Both the position numbers and the translations under genes were made by a program. Under the pieces are notes generated by a model. The model worked only from the letters and a program-made list of their open reading frames with translations, ran no database searches and was not told the origin of the DNA. From Ypsolopha sequella (Eukaryota; Arthropoda; Insecta; Lepidoptera; Ypsolophidae), in NCBI GenBank assembly GCA_934047225.1, contig OW203987.1, positions 5,607,501-5,671,500 of the forward strand: a stretch of 64,000 nucleotides of DNA, given 5' to 3'. Positions 42,350 through 53,005 of the stretch are shown one piece after another (positions within the stretch are counted from its first letter, which is position 1; each line of letters begins with the position of its first letter).

Positions 42350-42494
42350 TAGAAGTCGAGTTATTAAATAAAAACGCAGGTTTTCGTGAGCGCATGTGTT
42401 CCTTGGTCGTACTTAACTGCCCATTAATAGAAAGTGTTTCTAAAAGAAAACTTCATAGAGTCAAATACTGATTGATACATGAGGTGCTCAATCT
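42350..42494 (+). repeat. Unexpanded relative of the 35-bp minisatellite locus
   Basis: Left flank AATAAAAACGCAGGTTTTCG (42367-42386) matches 52936-52956, the left flank of the array. About 42450-42478 resembles one array unit (CATAGAGT, TTGAT blocks). ATGAGGTGCTCAATCT (42479-42494) matches the right flank of the array at 56543-56558. The same dispersed element thus occurs with one degenerate unit here and 101 units there. Confidence 0.6.
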
Positions 42495-43121
42495 GACTTT
42501 ATATGCAGTCTTCATTCAATATGATTTCCTGAAAAGCTCGATGAAACCTTCCCTCATCCCCCAAAATTTGTTTCTTGATCCGCCACTGTGATTTCATTAC
42601 AAATCTGAAGAATCAGTCCTCAGTTACAAAAACCTGATAATTAGGTAAGTGCAGAAATGTACTCGTATGCCTGTCGCAGGTAAACTGTCATGTCAGGTAG
42701 TTTTTTTATAAGCTAACCTAGCCTAACCTGGTGTAATTATAATTTCACGGCTTTGACAATTTACCTGCAACATACCATCATTTAACGTATGACTCCTACG
42801 CACTCAGACCCACTGATGCCATTATCCCGTCTCATTAGTCTGACAAAGATCAAAGGCCTCCGCTCTGAAGGGATGAAATGCCTTGAGCCAAGCTTTTGTT
42901 TCAGACTGGCATGCCTTTGTAGCAAAACGAGAGCTAGCCGTGGGAATGTAAGGAATGCCGGTGTTATTTTGGCTTGGTTAGTTAAACTAAAAGTTAATGA
43001 ATATGTCTACTATATCTAAATACTCGTGTTCGTAGTGTTTGTTATCTGTATTCCGTATTTCTCGAGACGTGTCTTCGCGTGCTTATTGGCAATTATGTAC
43101 TCGGTATATAAGGTGACTTTG
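42495..43121. other. Non-coding stretch
   Basis: Contains an inverted hAT-type end (GATCCGCCACTG, about 42581-42592). The 76-codon frame at 42789 has no recognisable features. Otherwise nothing supported. Confidence 0.35.
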
Positions 43122-43129
43122 CATATAAC

Positions 43130-43495
43130 CAGTGGCGTATTTACCCTGGGCCCAAAAGGGCTATGGCCCGGGGCGGCAGGCTGCGAGGAACGGCACAAGC
43201 AATTTAATAATTAGCTATCCTTAATACCTATGGAAGCTGACTTGACGAAATCCGTTAATTATGACAGTGTCATTGAAGAATTTTGAAACAAATTTGGCCA
43301 ACAGAAAAAATGTAAATATTGAATAAATGGTGTTTGCATGACCGTTACAGTTTTTTTAATTCATCATCACCATTCTTAGCCCACATCAACACACTGTTGG
43401 TTTTCATTTCATTTTATAATTGCAGTATTTTTGCTTTTTTATCGTTATTTTATAGGGCGGCAGACCAGGGCACTAAATCTTAAAATACACCACTG
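43130..43495. mobile_element. hAT-type non-autonomous element (366 bp)
   Basis: Ends CAGTGGCGTA and complement-like TACACCACTG, with the 8-bp direct repeat CATATAAC at 43122-43129 and 43496-43503. The GC-rich GGGCCC/GGGGCGGCAGG segment near the left end is typical of this group. It is inserted in an F2-like foldback whose pieces flank it. Confidence 0.85.
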
Positions 43496-43560
43496 CATAT
43501 AACGCGAAATTCAGACTGGAGACTCGGTAAAAGTGGTCTGCACCAACTCGGACCAAAGTT

Positions 43561-44474
43561 CAGCCCGGATCTACATGTTTTTACAGGGGGTGCAAAAGGC
43601 TAATTTGTCGCCCTTGTCAAAAAAAAAAGAAAACGTCTTTTTACTTTTTATAGGTTGAGTGAGCATTTTACACTGAACAATCAAGTTAAACATTGTTAAT
43701 TCAAACATTGTTTTGCTACTTTTTCTACAAAAACATTAATTACATGAGGATATAACTAAATAATAAAAAAAACGTTTTTTCACTTTTTAAACGTTTATTT
43801 TAATAATTTTTCACTCTTTTTTTTCTGCAAAATCATCAATAACATCCTCATATTTCAAATTATTTGTTACGTCACTTTCTATGGACAATATTGCCAGTCC
43901 AATAGAATGGCGTTCCTGACACATTGTAGACCGCAAAAAAAATTTAATCAATTTCAGCTAGCTGAAGCTTCTTTCGCACGATGCTTAGGTGTGGGCAATG
44001 TAGCATATATTTTTAGAGCAGAACACATATTTGGAAAAGCATCTTGCGAGTCTCTTCTAAAATTTTAAGTGCTTGCGATTCCGCATTATTTGAACGTAGA
44101 AATGGTCCTTGTTTTGGAACAATTGAAATTCAGTCACAAATTCATTTGAAAACTACTCTATCATATTTGGTTGCCAAATCTGCAGCACATTCTATCATAT
44201 TTGGTTGCCAAATATGCTGCACATTTTTTGAAATAAGTTAAGTAGATCTATCGTCATCAATGCTGTTCCATTTAAAAAAGCATAAATAATAAGCTTTTCA
44301 GTCACTTCTCAGTTTCGATTAAAATTCTACCTAGTATCTATTCTATCTATCTAGTACGGCAAAACTTATGAGGGCGTAGAGGGCCTGACCAGGTGAGGTC
44401 ACGATTTTTCCGCCCCCTAGGTCTTGCCGCCCGGGGCAAGTGCACCCACCCGTCCCTCCCTAGATCCGGGCCTG
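43561..44474 (-). mobile_element. hAT deletion derivative retaining the transposase C-terminus
   Basis: 914 bp with ends CAGCCCGGATCTA and complement of CAGGCCCGGATCTA, flanked by CCAAAGTT (43553-43560) and CCAAGGTT (44475-44482), an 8-bp target duplication with one change. The minus strand still encodes the hAT dimerisation domain (next entry); the rest of the transposase is lost. Confidence 0.7.
43815..44010 (-). pseudogene. hAT transposase C-terminal domain relic
   Basis: The minus strand reads LPTPKHRAKEAS and then FFLRSTMCQERHSIGLAIL followed by SIESDVTNNL. This is the end of TTF/ZMYM-type hAT transposases ('LRstMgqeRls.LalLsie.d'). The expected serine-rich motif is degraded and a frame change lies between the two parts. 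Confidence 0.65.
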
Positions 44475-44683
44475 CCAAGGTTTTGTTAAAAACGCGCAAA
44501 ATAAAATGTTGGCTTTCGATACTTAATTACACAAATAAAATAAGCGGTCAAGTGCGAGTAGGACTCTTGTCCTAAAGGTTCCGTTTCATTTAAACAAGTT
44601 TACACGGAGAAAAAATATTTTTTCAATGCAGTTGCTCGTAAAGTTTTCTTTTTTGTGTAACAAAATTATGCGGAAACCGACTC

Positions 44684-44779
44684 TTTATTTCACGCGTGAA
44701 ATAAAACAGTACTGAAATCCTTTATTTCACGCGTGAAATAAAACAGTACTGAAATCCTTTATTTCACGCGTGAAATAAA
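44684..44779. repeat. Three copies of a perfect 22-bp palindrome at 37-bp spacing
   Basis: The palindrome (half-site TTTATTTCACG) occurs at 44684-44705, 44721-44742 and 44758-44779, separated by identical 15-bp linkers ACAGTACTGAAATCC. The unit is 37 bp, with the last linker lost. Confidence 0.9.
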
Positions 44780-44989
44780 ATATTTTTTTAAAGTTTTTGA
44801 CTCTGTGGTGCATGGTGCAAGTCATAAAATTTAAAAACTTACAAAGATGCAAGGAGGTTTTGCTGTTAAAAAAAAAACAATTATTTATAAGTATGCGCGC
44901 TCTAGCAATAATTGAATGATGATAAACACCATTCTTTATTATACTTATTTTTTTGTTGTATTCCTCGCAAAATGCATTGAAAAATGTTG

Positions 44990-45111
44990 TAAGATACTTG
45001 AGCGTAAAAGGTTTTTATCCGAATGCGTGCCAATGAAAACACTCGCTGCGCTCGTGTTTTCAATTTGGCACTTATTCGTATAAAACCTTACTTTCCGCAC
45101 GTGTATCTTAA
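44990..45111. repeat. Hairpin with CTCGCTGCGCTCG loop
   Basis: Imperfect inverted repeat, arms around AAGGTTTTTATCCGAAT / ATTCGTATAAAACCTT and CACTCG...CGTGTTTTCA. The loop sequence is like those at about 16490 and 58663. Confidence 0.65.
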
Positions 45112-46360
45112 ATAACTATTACAATACTACCAGATCTTTTTGTAAAAAAAAACTTGTAAACAAAAACAGAATTATGTTATATTTACTTGAATTATTGTCT
45201 ACATTAGATTGTTCAAGTAAACTGAACAATAAATATAGACGTCACATATAGTACAATGTTTTCTGTTTAAATAAACTATATTCAGGTTAACGGAACCAGA
45301 ATTTTTTCTCAGTGTACTTAAATAATTGAAACGGAAATCACAAACACTTTCCGTGAAAAAAAATTGAGAAATCGAGAAAAAATAATCAGTTGTTTCATAC
45401 ATTTTAAAGTTTTTCGTATGGACGAGTACTATCGCCAGTTTCCGGCTTCCGCAACTTTATCTTAACACCCAGTATATCCAAATTCATACTGGAGACTTGT
45501 TATGGCAAAGTTGTTCAGTGTGATCGTAGAACATTTTCCATAGAGCCTGTCCGTCTGTTCGTCGTTCCAGACTCAACATTTTGTTTCAAAACAAGACAAG
45601 AGAAGACAAATACTCTTTATTGTACACCAAAATTAATAAAATAAGGTAAAAGAACAAACTTATGAGAGAAGGTAACAATTGACGGCCTTATCACTTATAG
45701 CGATTTCTTCCAGACAACCTTTGGGTGGAAATTAATCGTTGGAAAAAATAACGCGAAGGTGGTGCACAAAATAAATAATAATAATTAAATGGATAGCAAA
45801 TACCAAAAATAAATACACAAGTATAACATTGTACATACAAATACATATAATACGATAAATATATACACTAATATATAACAAAAATAAATACTATAATACG
45901 TAAACCAAACTTCAGAATTAGGTAAGTTGTCAACAAAAATTCATCATTCTTGTTTTTTATTTTCACGTTGTAGATACAGTAATAGATATTTTTGATGCGT
46001 TGATAGAAATATCTCGTGTCAGGCGTATTTATCATCTGCTAAAGTATAACCTTAGAATTTAATTAGTTTTATTTTAAGAGAAAGATTGAAGTTATTCTGT
46101 AATAAAATAATATGGATTTTATTTAACTTGTCATCTTTAACTCACTGTATTTCACTTTCATTTTTATATTTGACCAGTTTCGTCTGCTTCTTTGTAACAT
46201 TTGGCATATCCGGATCCTTTTTTATTTATGAATTTTTCTTGATCATAATAGATGGGTCTCCGAAACTTTGAGAATCGCTGTAAACAAAAAAAGACGTGAA
46301 TCCATTTGTTTATACTGTCGATTGTTGGAACTTGTTGAACATTATGAACAGAAATCATTT
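45112..46360. other. Non-coding, AT-rich
   Basis: A fragment TTCATACTGGAGACT (about 45483) recalls the F2 foldbacks. CTCTTTATTGTACACC at about 45612 resembles LINE 3' ends read on the plus strand. No gene seen. Confidence 0.4.
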
Positions 46361-46540
46361 GTACTATCCCACAAATTTATTTAGAACTTCCTGACCGGTT
46401 TCGCCTTTATGGCATTATCAAAGGAATTATTACAACATCTTAATTACTCAATAAATAGTTTCCATCAGTCACTAGTCAGTGCGATCAATGACACCGTTTC
46501 ATTGTTCAGGAAGTTCTAAATTTTGTGGGATAGTTAGTAC
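46361..46540. repeat. 180-bp foldback
   Basis: Outer arms TATCCCACAAA...TTAGAACTTCCTGA and complement near 46505-46535. The inner block CCGGTTTCGCC.TTA.GGCATTATCAAA recurs at 57134-57165. Confidence 0.6.
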
Positions 46541-47673
46541 AAGTGATTTTCTGTTCACAATGAATCAATTTTGTAAATTCAATAACTTTTATAACTTCAC
46601 ACAACTTCAGGTCAACACAGTTATCATTTTATAAAATTCTATACCTATATTTTTTCATTATGGACCAATTTAATGTTTAATTCTTGCTCTTGTAAACAAA
46701 TTTAAGCGGACGCAATTAAGGGTGTCTTTTGGTTGTCTGTGATCGTATTTGTTTATAAATGATCAAATATTTTATATCTCTAGTAACCTTTACCAAAAAA
46801 AAAAAATAGAATAGAATAGCTTTATTTGGTATTTCCACATTTTTAATTAAAACTAACAACTAGAGACTAATAATAATATCAAATAGGTCTCCACTAAGCA
46901 TGTGTCATAAGCATGACTAGCGCCATGACGCTGATTTTCAGTGGATGCCTATATAGATATATGTCATATATATATATACTATCATTCATATATATATATC
47001 AAATACTACTATAGCCACTTAATTTTATTCTCATGACGTTCCGATCAACGATACTCGAGCTATCATCGGACAAACATTCATACATACATACATAGACATA
47101 CATACTTACAAACGCCGGATTGTTCAAGTGGACTCGGAGAACTTAGTTCGCTTCGCTCACTCATTGAACAAAAGTAAATGAATATGGCATCAATATTTAT
47201 TATTGACTCTCTAGATTTTATTATGGCGTTAGTCTAGGAAGATAGGTAGTATATTAGTTGTACTATTAGATATTCTGTGACAATATTAGTGCATTTAGTA
47301 TATTTTTATTTAATTTTAATGGATAGCTTTATTTTATTTATAGGATAGTTATTATGTTTTGTAAGTTTTATGTTTTAACAAAATAATGAATGATGCTAAT
47401 CAACATTAAAAAAAATGGTAATATTCACTTTAGTGGTTTAGCTTCTTTTATTCAAATCATAATTTTTTTGGTATCCCACTTCCACGTTGCGTGAAATTAT
47501 AATTTCTTCACCACCCAAAAATTTACTGGAAGAAATGGCTTTAGGCGACAAGTGTGTCCCTTGTACAACATTGTGTGTTCGAAACTCTATTTTGTTTTAA
47601 TGTGTACAATTAAGTGTGTATTCATTTAAACTTCATCTTTTCATACAACTACTAAAACATTGCGTACGATATC
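46541..47673. other. Non-coding, AT-rich
   Basis: Contains a TATATA microsatellite near 46965-47000, a CATACATA run near 47080-47105 and an ATAGAATAGAATAGC block at 46807. No gene seen. Confidence 0.4.
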
Positions 47674-47677
47674 TTAA

Positions 47678-48033
47678 GGGGCTGCACAATGCCAAAATTC
47701 AGTTCTGCTCTTACGCTTTTGATTTTTAACTGTCTATCCTGCTCTAATCAGATACCGCGCATGCAAAAATTCAGTTATTTTGAAATCGTGGCTAGACTAC
47801 GACATTAACTATAATTTCTTTATGTAATAAAGATGGTTTTTTCTAGTTAGTATCTGTGTGTGTTGGTTTCGTTTCAATCGATTTTGAAACATGGAAACTG
47901 AAACACTTTTTTCATATAATTCATGCATTGTTAAAGGTATAATAATTAAAAGAATTTTTTTTTCAAATTTTTACCATCTACATTGACGCAACTGAATCTA
48001 ATGCAAAACTGATGTTTAACATTGTGGAGCCCC
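47678..48033. mobile_element. Non-autonomous TTAA (piggyBac-type) element, 356 bp
   Basis: TTAA at 47674-47677 and 48034-48037. Inverted ends GGGGCTGCACAATG and complement of GGGGCTCCACAATG (one mismatch in 14). It encodes nothing and is a third TTAA family in the window. Confidence 0.75.
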
Positions 48034-48037
48034 TTAA

Positions 48038-49060
48038 TAGACCTTCGTTTGTATACCAACCCTAATGAAGTTTTTCTTGTGGCACTGTGAAAAAGAAAAC
48101 CGGGTAACATTGAAACTGAAAGCTATTATCACGCACCAAACAAACTGCTACCAAAGTAACTCAGGATTCCCCGTAACTAACTTAAATCCCATAAACCCTT
48201 GTTTCCAAAAGTGTTAACGCCGATATCCTCCAAAATCCTATTTCCAGGGCCTCTACCACGCAGGCGCGGAATACTCGTAACGTAACAGGTACCTAGATAG
48301 GTAGGTACATCAGTCTGGTAGAAGCCAGCCGCCAGACCAGTGAACCGCGCAAGCGTGCCCCGACCTTCCATGCCCTTGCCTTGTGACCTGGAACTGGAAA
48401 ATATCTGTGAAAAATCACGCGAAAGACGCACCAAGCCGCAAGCCAAGCGCGAAGCACGCTGAGTAAAAACTACCTTTCCAATATGTGTTTTGTACCATTT
48501 ATTGTATTGTATTGACTTTTTGTGTAGATGAGTGATATTATTATGATAACAGTGGAGATGTTAAGTGTGTGTTGGATTGATAAAAAGTTCAGTTATGGAT
48601 TGTATACTGCAAAATGTAAATTGGTGAGTCAATTTAGTACCAACAGAATTAAATTTGTCTACTAAAATGTTACAGGGTTTCAAGAGTGATTTTAGATACT
48701 AGTTATTCAAGTTATTTATTTTATTTTTGATAGACAAAACGACAATATAGTCGATATTTCTTTAATATGAAGAAAATAAATTTGTGAATTTTTGGAATCC
48801 TGAAAATGATGCTTTAAGGGTTGGTAGCTGAGTTACCACGCGGGCGTAGTCACGGGGCCGTTACGTTGATAGTATTATAAAATCTTACGGCAGGAAAAAT
48901 TAATACGGACCCCGAGAGATAAAACTATTATCTACTTGACTTACATTTCTAGTCGGATATCTCTGGAATTTCAGCTTGTGTATCATCGTTTTCTTCGGGA
49001 GATAAGGCTGATATTCTTTAAAGTTGGATGCCACATGTGGAACTATATAAAATATTAGGT
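48038..49060. other. Non-coding; moderately GC-rich patch
   Basis: 48290-48460 is less AT-rich than its surroundings but has no recognisable gene. A possible short coding exon at 48595-48623 was considered and not accepted. Confidence 0.35.
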
Positions 49061-49475
49061 CTGTACATATGAAATTGCCGTTTTATATAGAGAATTTGAA
49101 GGAAACTCAATTTTCAGTACTAACATTTTTGCATTTTTTTTAGGAATGACAAATCCAAATTATTTGATTTCTTATGTCTATGAATGAGACAACATTAAGC
49201 TAACAGCAACATTAATTTAATTCTTGAAAAGTATCAGCTGTAAAAAATTATTACGACTCTTATTATAGAAATGGATGGTATTTAGGACGAACTGTTTTTG
49301 AAATTTTAATTTTGATTATCAAAGTTACAATAAAAACAAAATTTTATACGTAGATGTAAAACCTTAAAATCAACTTTCAAACACAAAACAAATAATCGAA
49401 ACAGCTATTAAATTACAGGAACTATGAACTCATGAATCTGTAAGAAAATTTCGGCAATTTCATATGTAAATACCT
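49061..49475. repeat. Foldback element with TACATATGAAATTGCCG ends
   Basis: Left end TACATATGAAATTGCCG (about 49074), right end the complement CGGCAATTTCATATGTA (about 49450-49467). The right portion is repeated inverted at 61160-61205. Confidence 0.6.
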
Positions 49476-49578
49476 ATTATATATAGGTGTATATTATGCT
49501 ACAAAATCGAAATTCTTATTCTTGAAAATATATCGACTAGAAGATGCCCGCGATTTTGTTCGCGAAGACTTGGGATAT

Positions 49579-49834
49579 ACAAGGTGTAACCATATTTGAA
49601 GAGCTTATTCAGTCAATTGTATAGAACAACTTTTAATATGGAACAAACCCTGTATCTCGAAACAAAAAAAAACAACTGTTTCATAGAGAAATGCAATGCC
49701 GCCGCTCGGCCGAAATTTATGGAAGGGCAAATTTTTTTTTGAGATTTCAGTGTTGGCTCCATAGTAAAAGTTGTTCTATACCATTGAGTGAATAAGCTCT
49801 TCAAATATGGTTAAACCTTTCTGTTACACATTGT
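49579..49834. mobile_element. Foldback miniature element F1, copy 2
   Basis: Homologous to 3292-3556 but missing the first AACAGAAAGGTG of the left arm. TA-flanked. Confidence 0.75.
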
Positions 49835-50452
49835 ATACAGGCTGTTGTTGTAACCTTTGGGAATGCATTTTCGATACAGAAGTGTATACCACAGGGTGGG
49901 GTGTTTTTGTAAAATCCTTTCTTAGTGCACTTTTAATCCCTTAGGGAACAAATTATATCATCATCATCATCATAAATTCTTTATTGCACAAAAAAGTACA
50001 AAATGGCGGACTTAATGCATAAAGCATTCTCTACCAGTCAACCCAAAGATGGTACACGAAATATAAATAGTAGTTGATAGGCGTGCAGGAGAAATTAAAA
50101 ACTACAATGACAAAGTAACTTAACCTTACCTAAAAAAACTAAATATGATTTAATACTTATGATGTACTTATATATATAATTTTATTATGTATACAGATAT
50201 ATATCTTACTTATAGAATACATAAATAACAATGAATAAGAATAATGAATAAATACATAAAATTTGTGATAAATGGGTACATAAATAAATAAGTTCCTTTG
50301 ATGTTTTTATCTCCAGCGGCTTAGATTGTGTCTTATCTATCAGTTATACAACGTGTAACAGAAAGGTTTTGACAAAGAAATTTTGACTTTGATTTTGACT
50401 TACGTTTCCAGTACGAATTTGCGTATATCAATGAAAGTCAAAGTCATATAAA
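49835..50452. other. LINE 3' end fragment and AT-rich DNA
   Basis: At 49955-50060, on the minus strand, a tail with ACTGGTAGAGAATGC, AAGTCCGCCATTTTGTAC and AATAAAGAATT ends in a GAT microsatellite, as many LINE 3' ends do. An isolated F1 end (ACAACGTGTAACAGAAAGGT) is at 50348-50367. Confidence 0.5.
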
Positions 50453-50775
50453 TACAGCGGTATTTATATCTCAAAATAATTGTAGACGTGATCATTCAGC
50501 TGGTAGAGCTGATGCCGGGCTCGACTGTGGAGGTACCACCATCTTACTTGGAGACCCCCTCGAAGTGATTCGGGGGAGAGTAAGAGGACAGCTCACAGGA
50601 AAAAAACCAGGAGGCCCACCATGCCTGGGACCGATGGATGGCGGTATATCCATCCCTAATAGCCGGGCTTTATATGAAACAGACTGGTGACGGGCAGCAG
50701 AGTCACTGGTGCGAGGGTTCCGGCACCTAAGTAGTTACAGCGGTATTAATATCTCAAAATAATTGTAGAGGTGAT
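50453..50775. repeat. 243-bp segment between 40-bp direct repeats
   Basis: The 40-bp flanks (50453-50492 and 50736-50775) start TACAGCGGTATT and differ at two positions. The enclosed segment (50493-50735) is GC-richer than its surroundings, open in one plus-strand frame for much of its length, and not recognised. Confidence 0.6.
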
Positions 50776-51114
50776 AATTTTCTTTGTCTTCTTCTTTGCT
50801 TTATTCACATTGGCTCGAAGTCGACCTCAATCTCTTCAGACATTAATCAAAACTGTGAAACTATAAACTGCTTCAACAAGTAAACAATCTGAATTACAAA
50901 TGGCTAAAACCTCATAATATTTAACACGTTACCGTCCGAATTACTTGAAAAATTGCGGCGTAACAAAGAAATATGGCTCGATTTGTAACAATAACAAAAA
51001 TGAAGGTAACGTAAATATTTTCCGCTTTTGTTGGATTAGGTGTAAATGTTATGAATTTAAAATTTTCAGCTTTCCATTAAATGTATGTCTGGTTTTTTTT
51101 ATGCACATATTAAA
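50776..51114. other. Non-coding, AT-rich
   Basis: No gene, element end or structured repeat recognised. Confidence 0.4.
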
Positions 51115-51282
51115 GCCGATTCTGAAGGCTATAATTTTAGTATTAGTGCTGTCAAAACTAAATTTTCGTCCTTAGAAAATAGTCCTCAAGTGTGAGGAAT
51201 TAGAAGCAAATATTACTTTGGAATAATTTTAGTTTTGACAGCACTAAAACTAAAATTAAAGCCTTCAGAATCGGCTTCACTG
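51115..51282. repeat. 168-bp near-perfect foldback
   Basis: Arms begin AGCCGATTCTGAAGGCT and continue through TTTTAGT...GTGCTGTCAAAACTAAA. The right arm is the complement with small differences. Confidence 0.75.
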
Positions 51283-51464
51283 TGTACTATAACTTTTTTG
51301 TGAAATAACTTGGAGCTACTCGTGCGCAGCCCTGTCAATCGTTCTATGATCAAAATATTTTTATTTTCTATAAACATTTATTATTTGTATTTTGTACAAA
51401 ATTTAATTTATATTACATTGTTCTATAAACATGCACAAAAACGTATGCACCAGATGATTTTTAG

Positions 51465-51600
51465 GGTTCCATACCCGAAGGGTGCTAAACGGGATCCTAT
51501 TAATAAGCCTCCGCTGTCTGTCTGTCTGTCCGTCCATCTGTCCGTCTGTCACAGGGGTCCACAGCTTCAGCCGTTATGGGTAGCCAGTGCAAATTTTCAC
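51465..51600. repeat. Dispersed GGTTCC-type repeat with TGTC microsatellite
   Basis: AGGGTTCCATACCCGAAGGG, then GGATCCTATTAATAAG and a TGTCTG run (about 51515-51550), an arrangement very common in moth and butterfly repeats. The 141-codon frame over it is an artefact of the run. Confidence 0.5.
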
Positions 51601-51681
51601 AGAACACGTGTGGCCATTGTCAAGGATAAAAATATAAATAAAAAAAAATGGCACCTTCGAAGTTTTGGTCTAAAAAACCTC

Positions 51682-52036
51682 ATGATGATGAATATTTTTA
51701 CGAAAAGGCTGCAACTTCCATTTGCCCTCGTGTGACGTCACTTGAGCCATGGCTGTTAATAAATGTGTGCTTTGCTATCAAGACAAATTTATAATATTTT
51801 GCTTCCGACTTTATTTGACAGATGGATGACAGATGAGTAGACAGACAGAGACAGACCACTTTTTTATAAGCAATCACACATCTTATTTGACAGTTAGTCC
51901 TGTCAAATAAGTTAAGTTGTGTTTCGCCGAACCAACCTATCTGTCTAAAATTCTCAAGTGACAAAGTCATCGGACAATTCTTTAAAAAATCATAAAAAAG
52001 AATGGTTAAGTTATATACCAAAATAATGAAAACTAT
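51682..52036. repeat. Dispersed repeat, partner of 423-725
   Basis: Same order of blocks as at 423-725 (TGTGACGTCACTTG, ACAGATGAGTA, AATGAAAACTATGTCC), with point differences and indels. Confidence 0.6.
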
Positions 52037-52349
52037 GTCCTAAAACTACGTAAATTCTCTGAAAAAACGACGGTATACTCACGTCTGCTCAGTGCGCTCG
52101 GAGGTTTACTAGGAAGGCTATATGTAGCCTAAGCCATCAGCTCATCAGCGTCGTACCGACTAGGAGCTGAAGTGTTCGCCATGACCAAAAACTATATCCT
52201 AAAATTACGTAAATTGTCTGAAAAAACGACGGTATACTCACGTCTGCTCAGTGCGCTCGGAGGTTTACTAGGAAGGCTATATGTAGCCTAAGCCATCAGC
52301 TCATCAGCGTCGTACCGACTAGGAGCTGAAGTGTTCGCCATGACCAAAA
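52031..52349. repeat. Two tandem copies of a 158-bp unit
   Basis: CGACGGTATACTCACGTCTG starts at 52068 and again at 52226. The sequence between (…TATGTAGCCTAAGCC…) is repeated almost unchanged, so this is a recent duplication. Confidence 0.85.
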
Positions 52350-52918
52350 ACGGTCGGAGTTGATCACGAAACAATCTCACTAACTCTGTATTAAAATATA
52401 AGAATTAACGCATTTTCGGGTCAGATTTTAATCAGATTTATTTTATTTAACCTTTTGACCTAAATAAACTGTCTTTTGTCATTTTTAAATAATTCATTTA
52501 ACAAGATTTGCCCTCTAGAACCCTCAGTAGAGTAATTTGGACAAGATGAATTTTAAGAAATTATTTCATTAGAGATAAATTTTGTCGCTGGTATTGTATT
52601 TGTTTTAAGGGGAAAGATGAGGCAAATAGAAATGAAATGTCGGACTTTGGATGATTTTGTTGCAATAACCAGGGAACTCAGTCATTAAAAAATACACCTA
52701 TGTTCTTCTAACGTTTATGACAAGTAAGTTTGAACAAACCACGTTAATTGATTCATGTATTTACTGCAAATAAAATAACTTCCAAATCTGTACTTTACTT
52801 ATTTTAGAGTTTATATATTGATTTTCTCTCGAGTATCGATTTCAGGATTTAGTTTGTTTCTTGATAAAATTTGTTTGAATGATATCTTAAACAATACGAA
52901 TGGTATTTTTATTTCAAC
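52350..52918. other. Non-coding, AT-rich
   Basis: Nothing recognised apart from the start of the dispersed element that contains the minisatellite (left flank from about 52919). Confidence 0.4.
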
Positions 52919-53005
52919 CAGAAGCAGAATTATTTAATAAAAACGCAGCTTTTCGAGATATTTCGGTTTTCGTAACAGCCATAGCTCAGAGCATGCTATT
53001 TTAAA

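Noticed and set aside
48595..48623. A short first coding exon (ATG, nine codons, then GTGAGT donor)
   Set aside because: No partner exon or promoter could be identified; a short ATG next to GTGAGT is likely by chance.
49613..49804. Small proteins encoded in F1 foldbacks (also 58978-59166)
   Set aside because: The frames are products of the inverted-repeat arms and differ freely between copies.
51310..51735. 141-codon plus-strand gene
   Set aside because: The frame runs through a dispersed repeat and a TGTCTG microsatellite, giving a low-complexity peptide.
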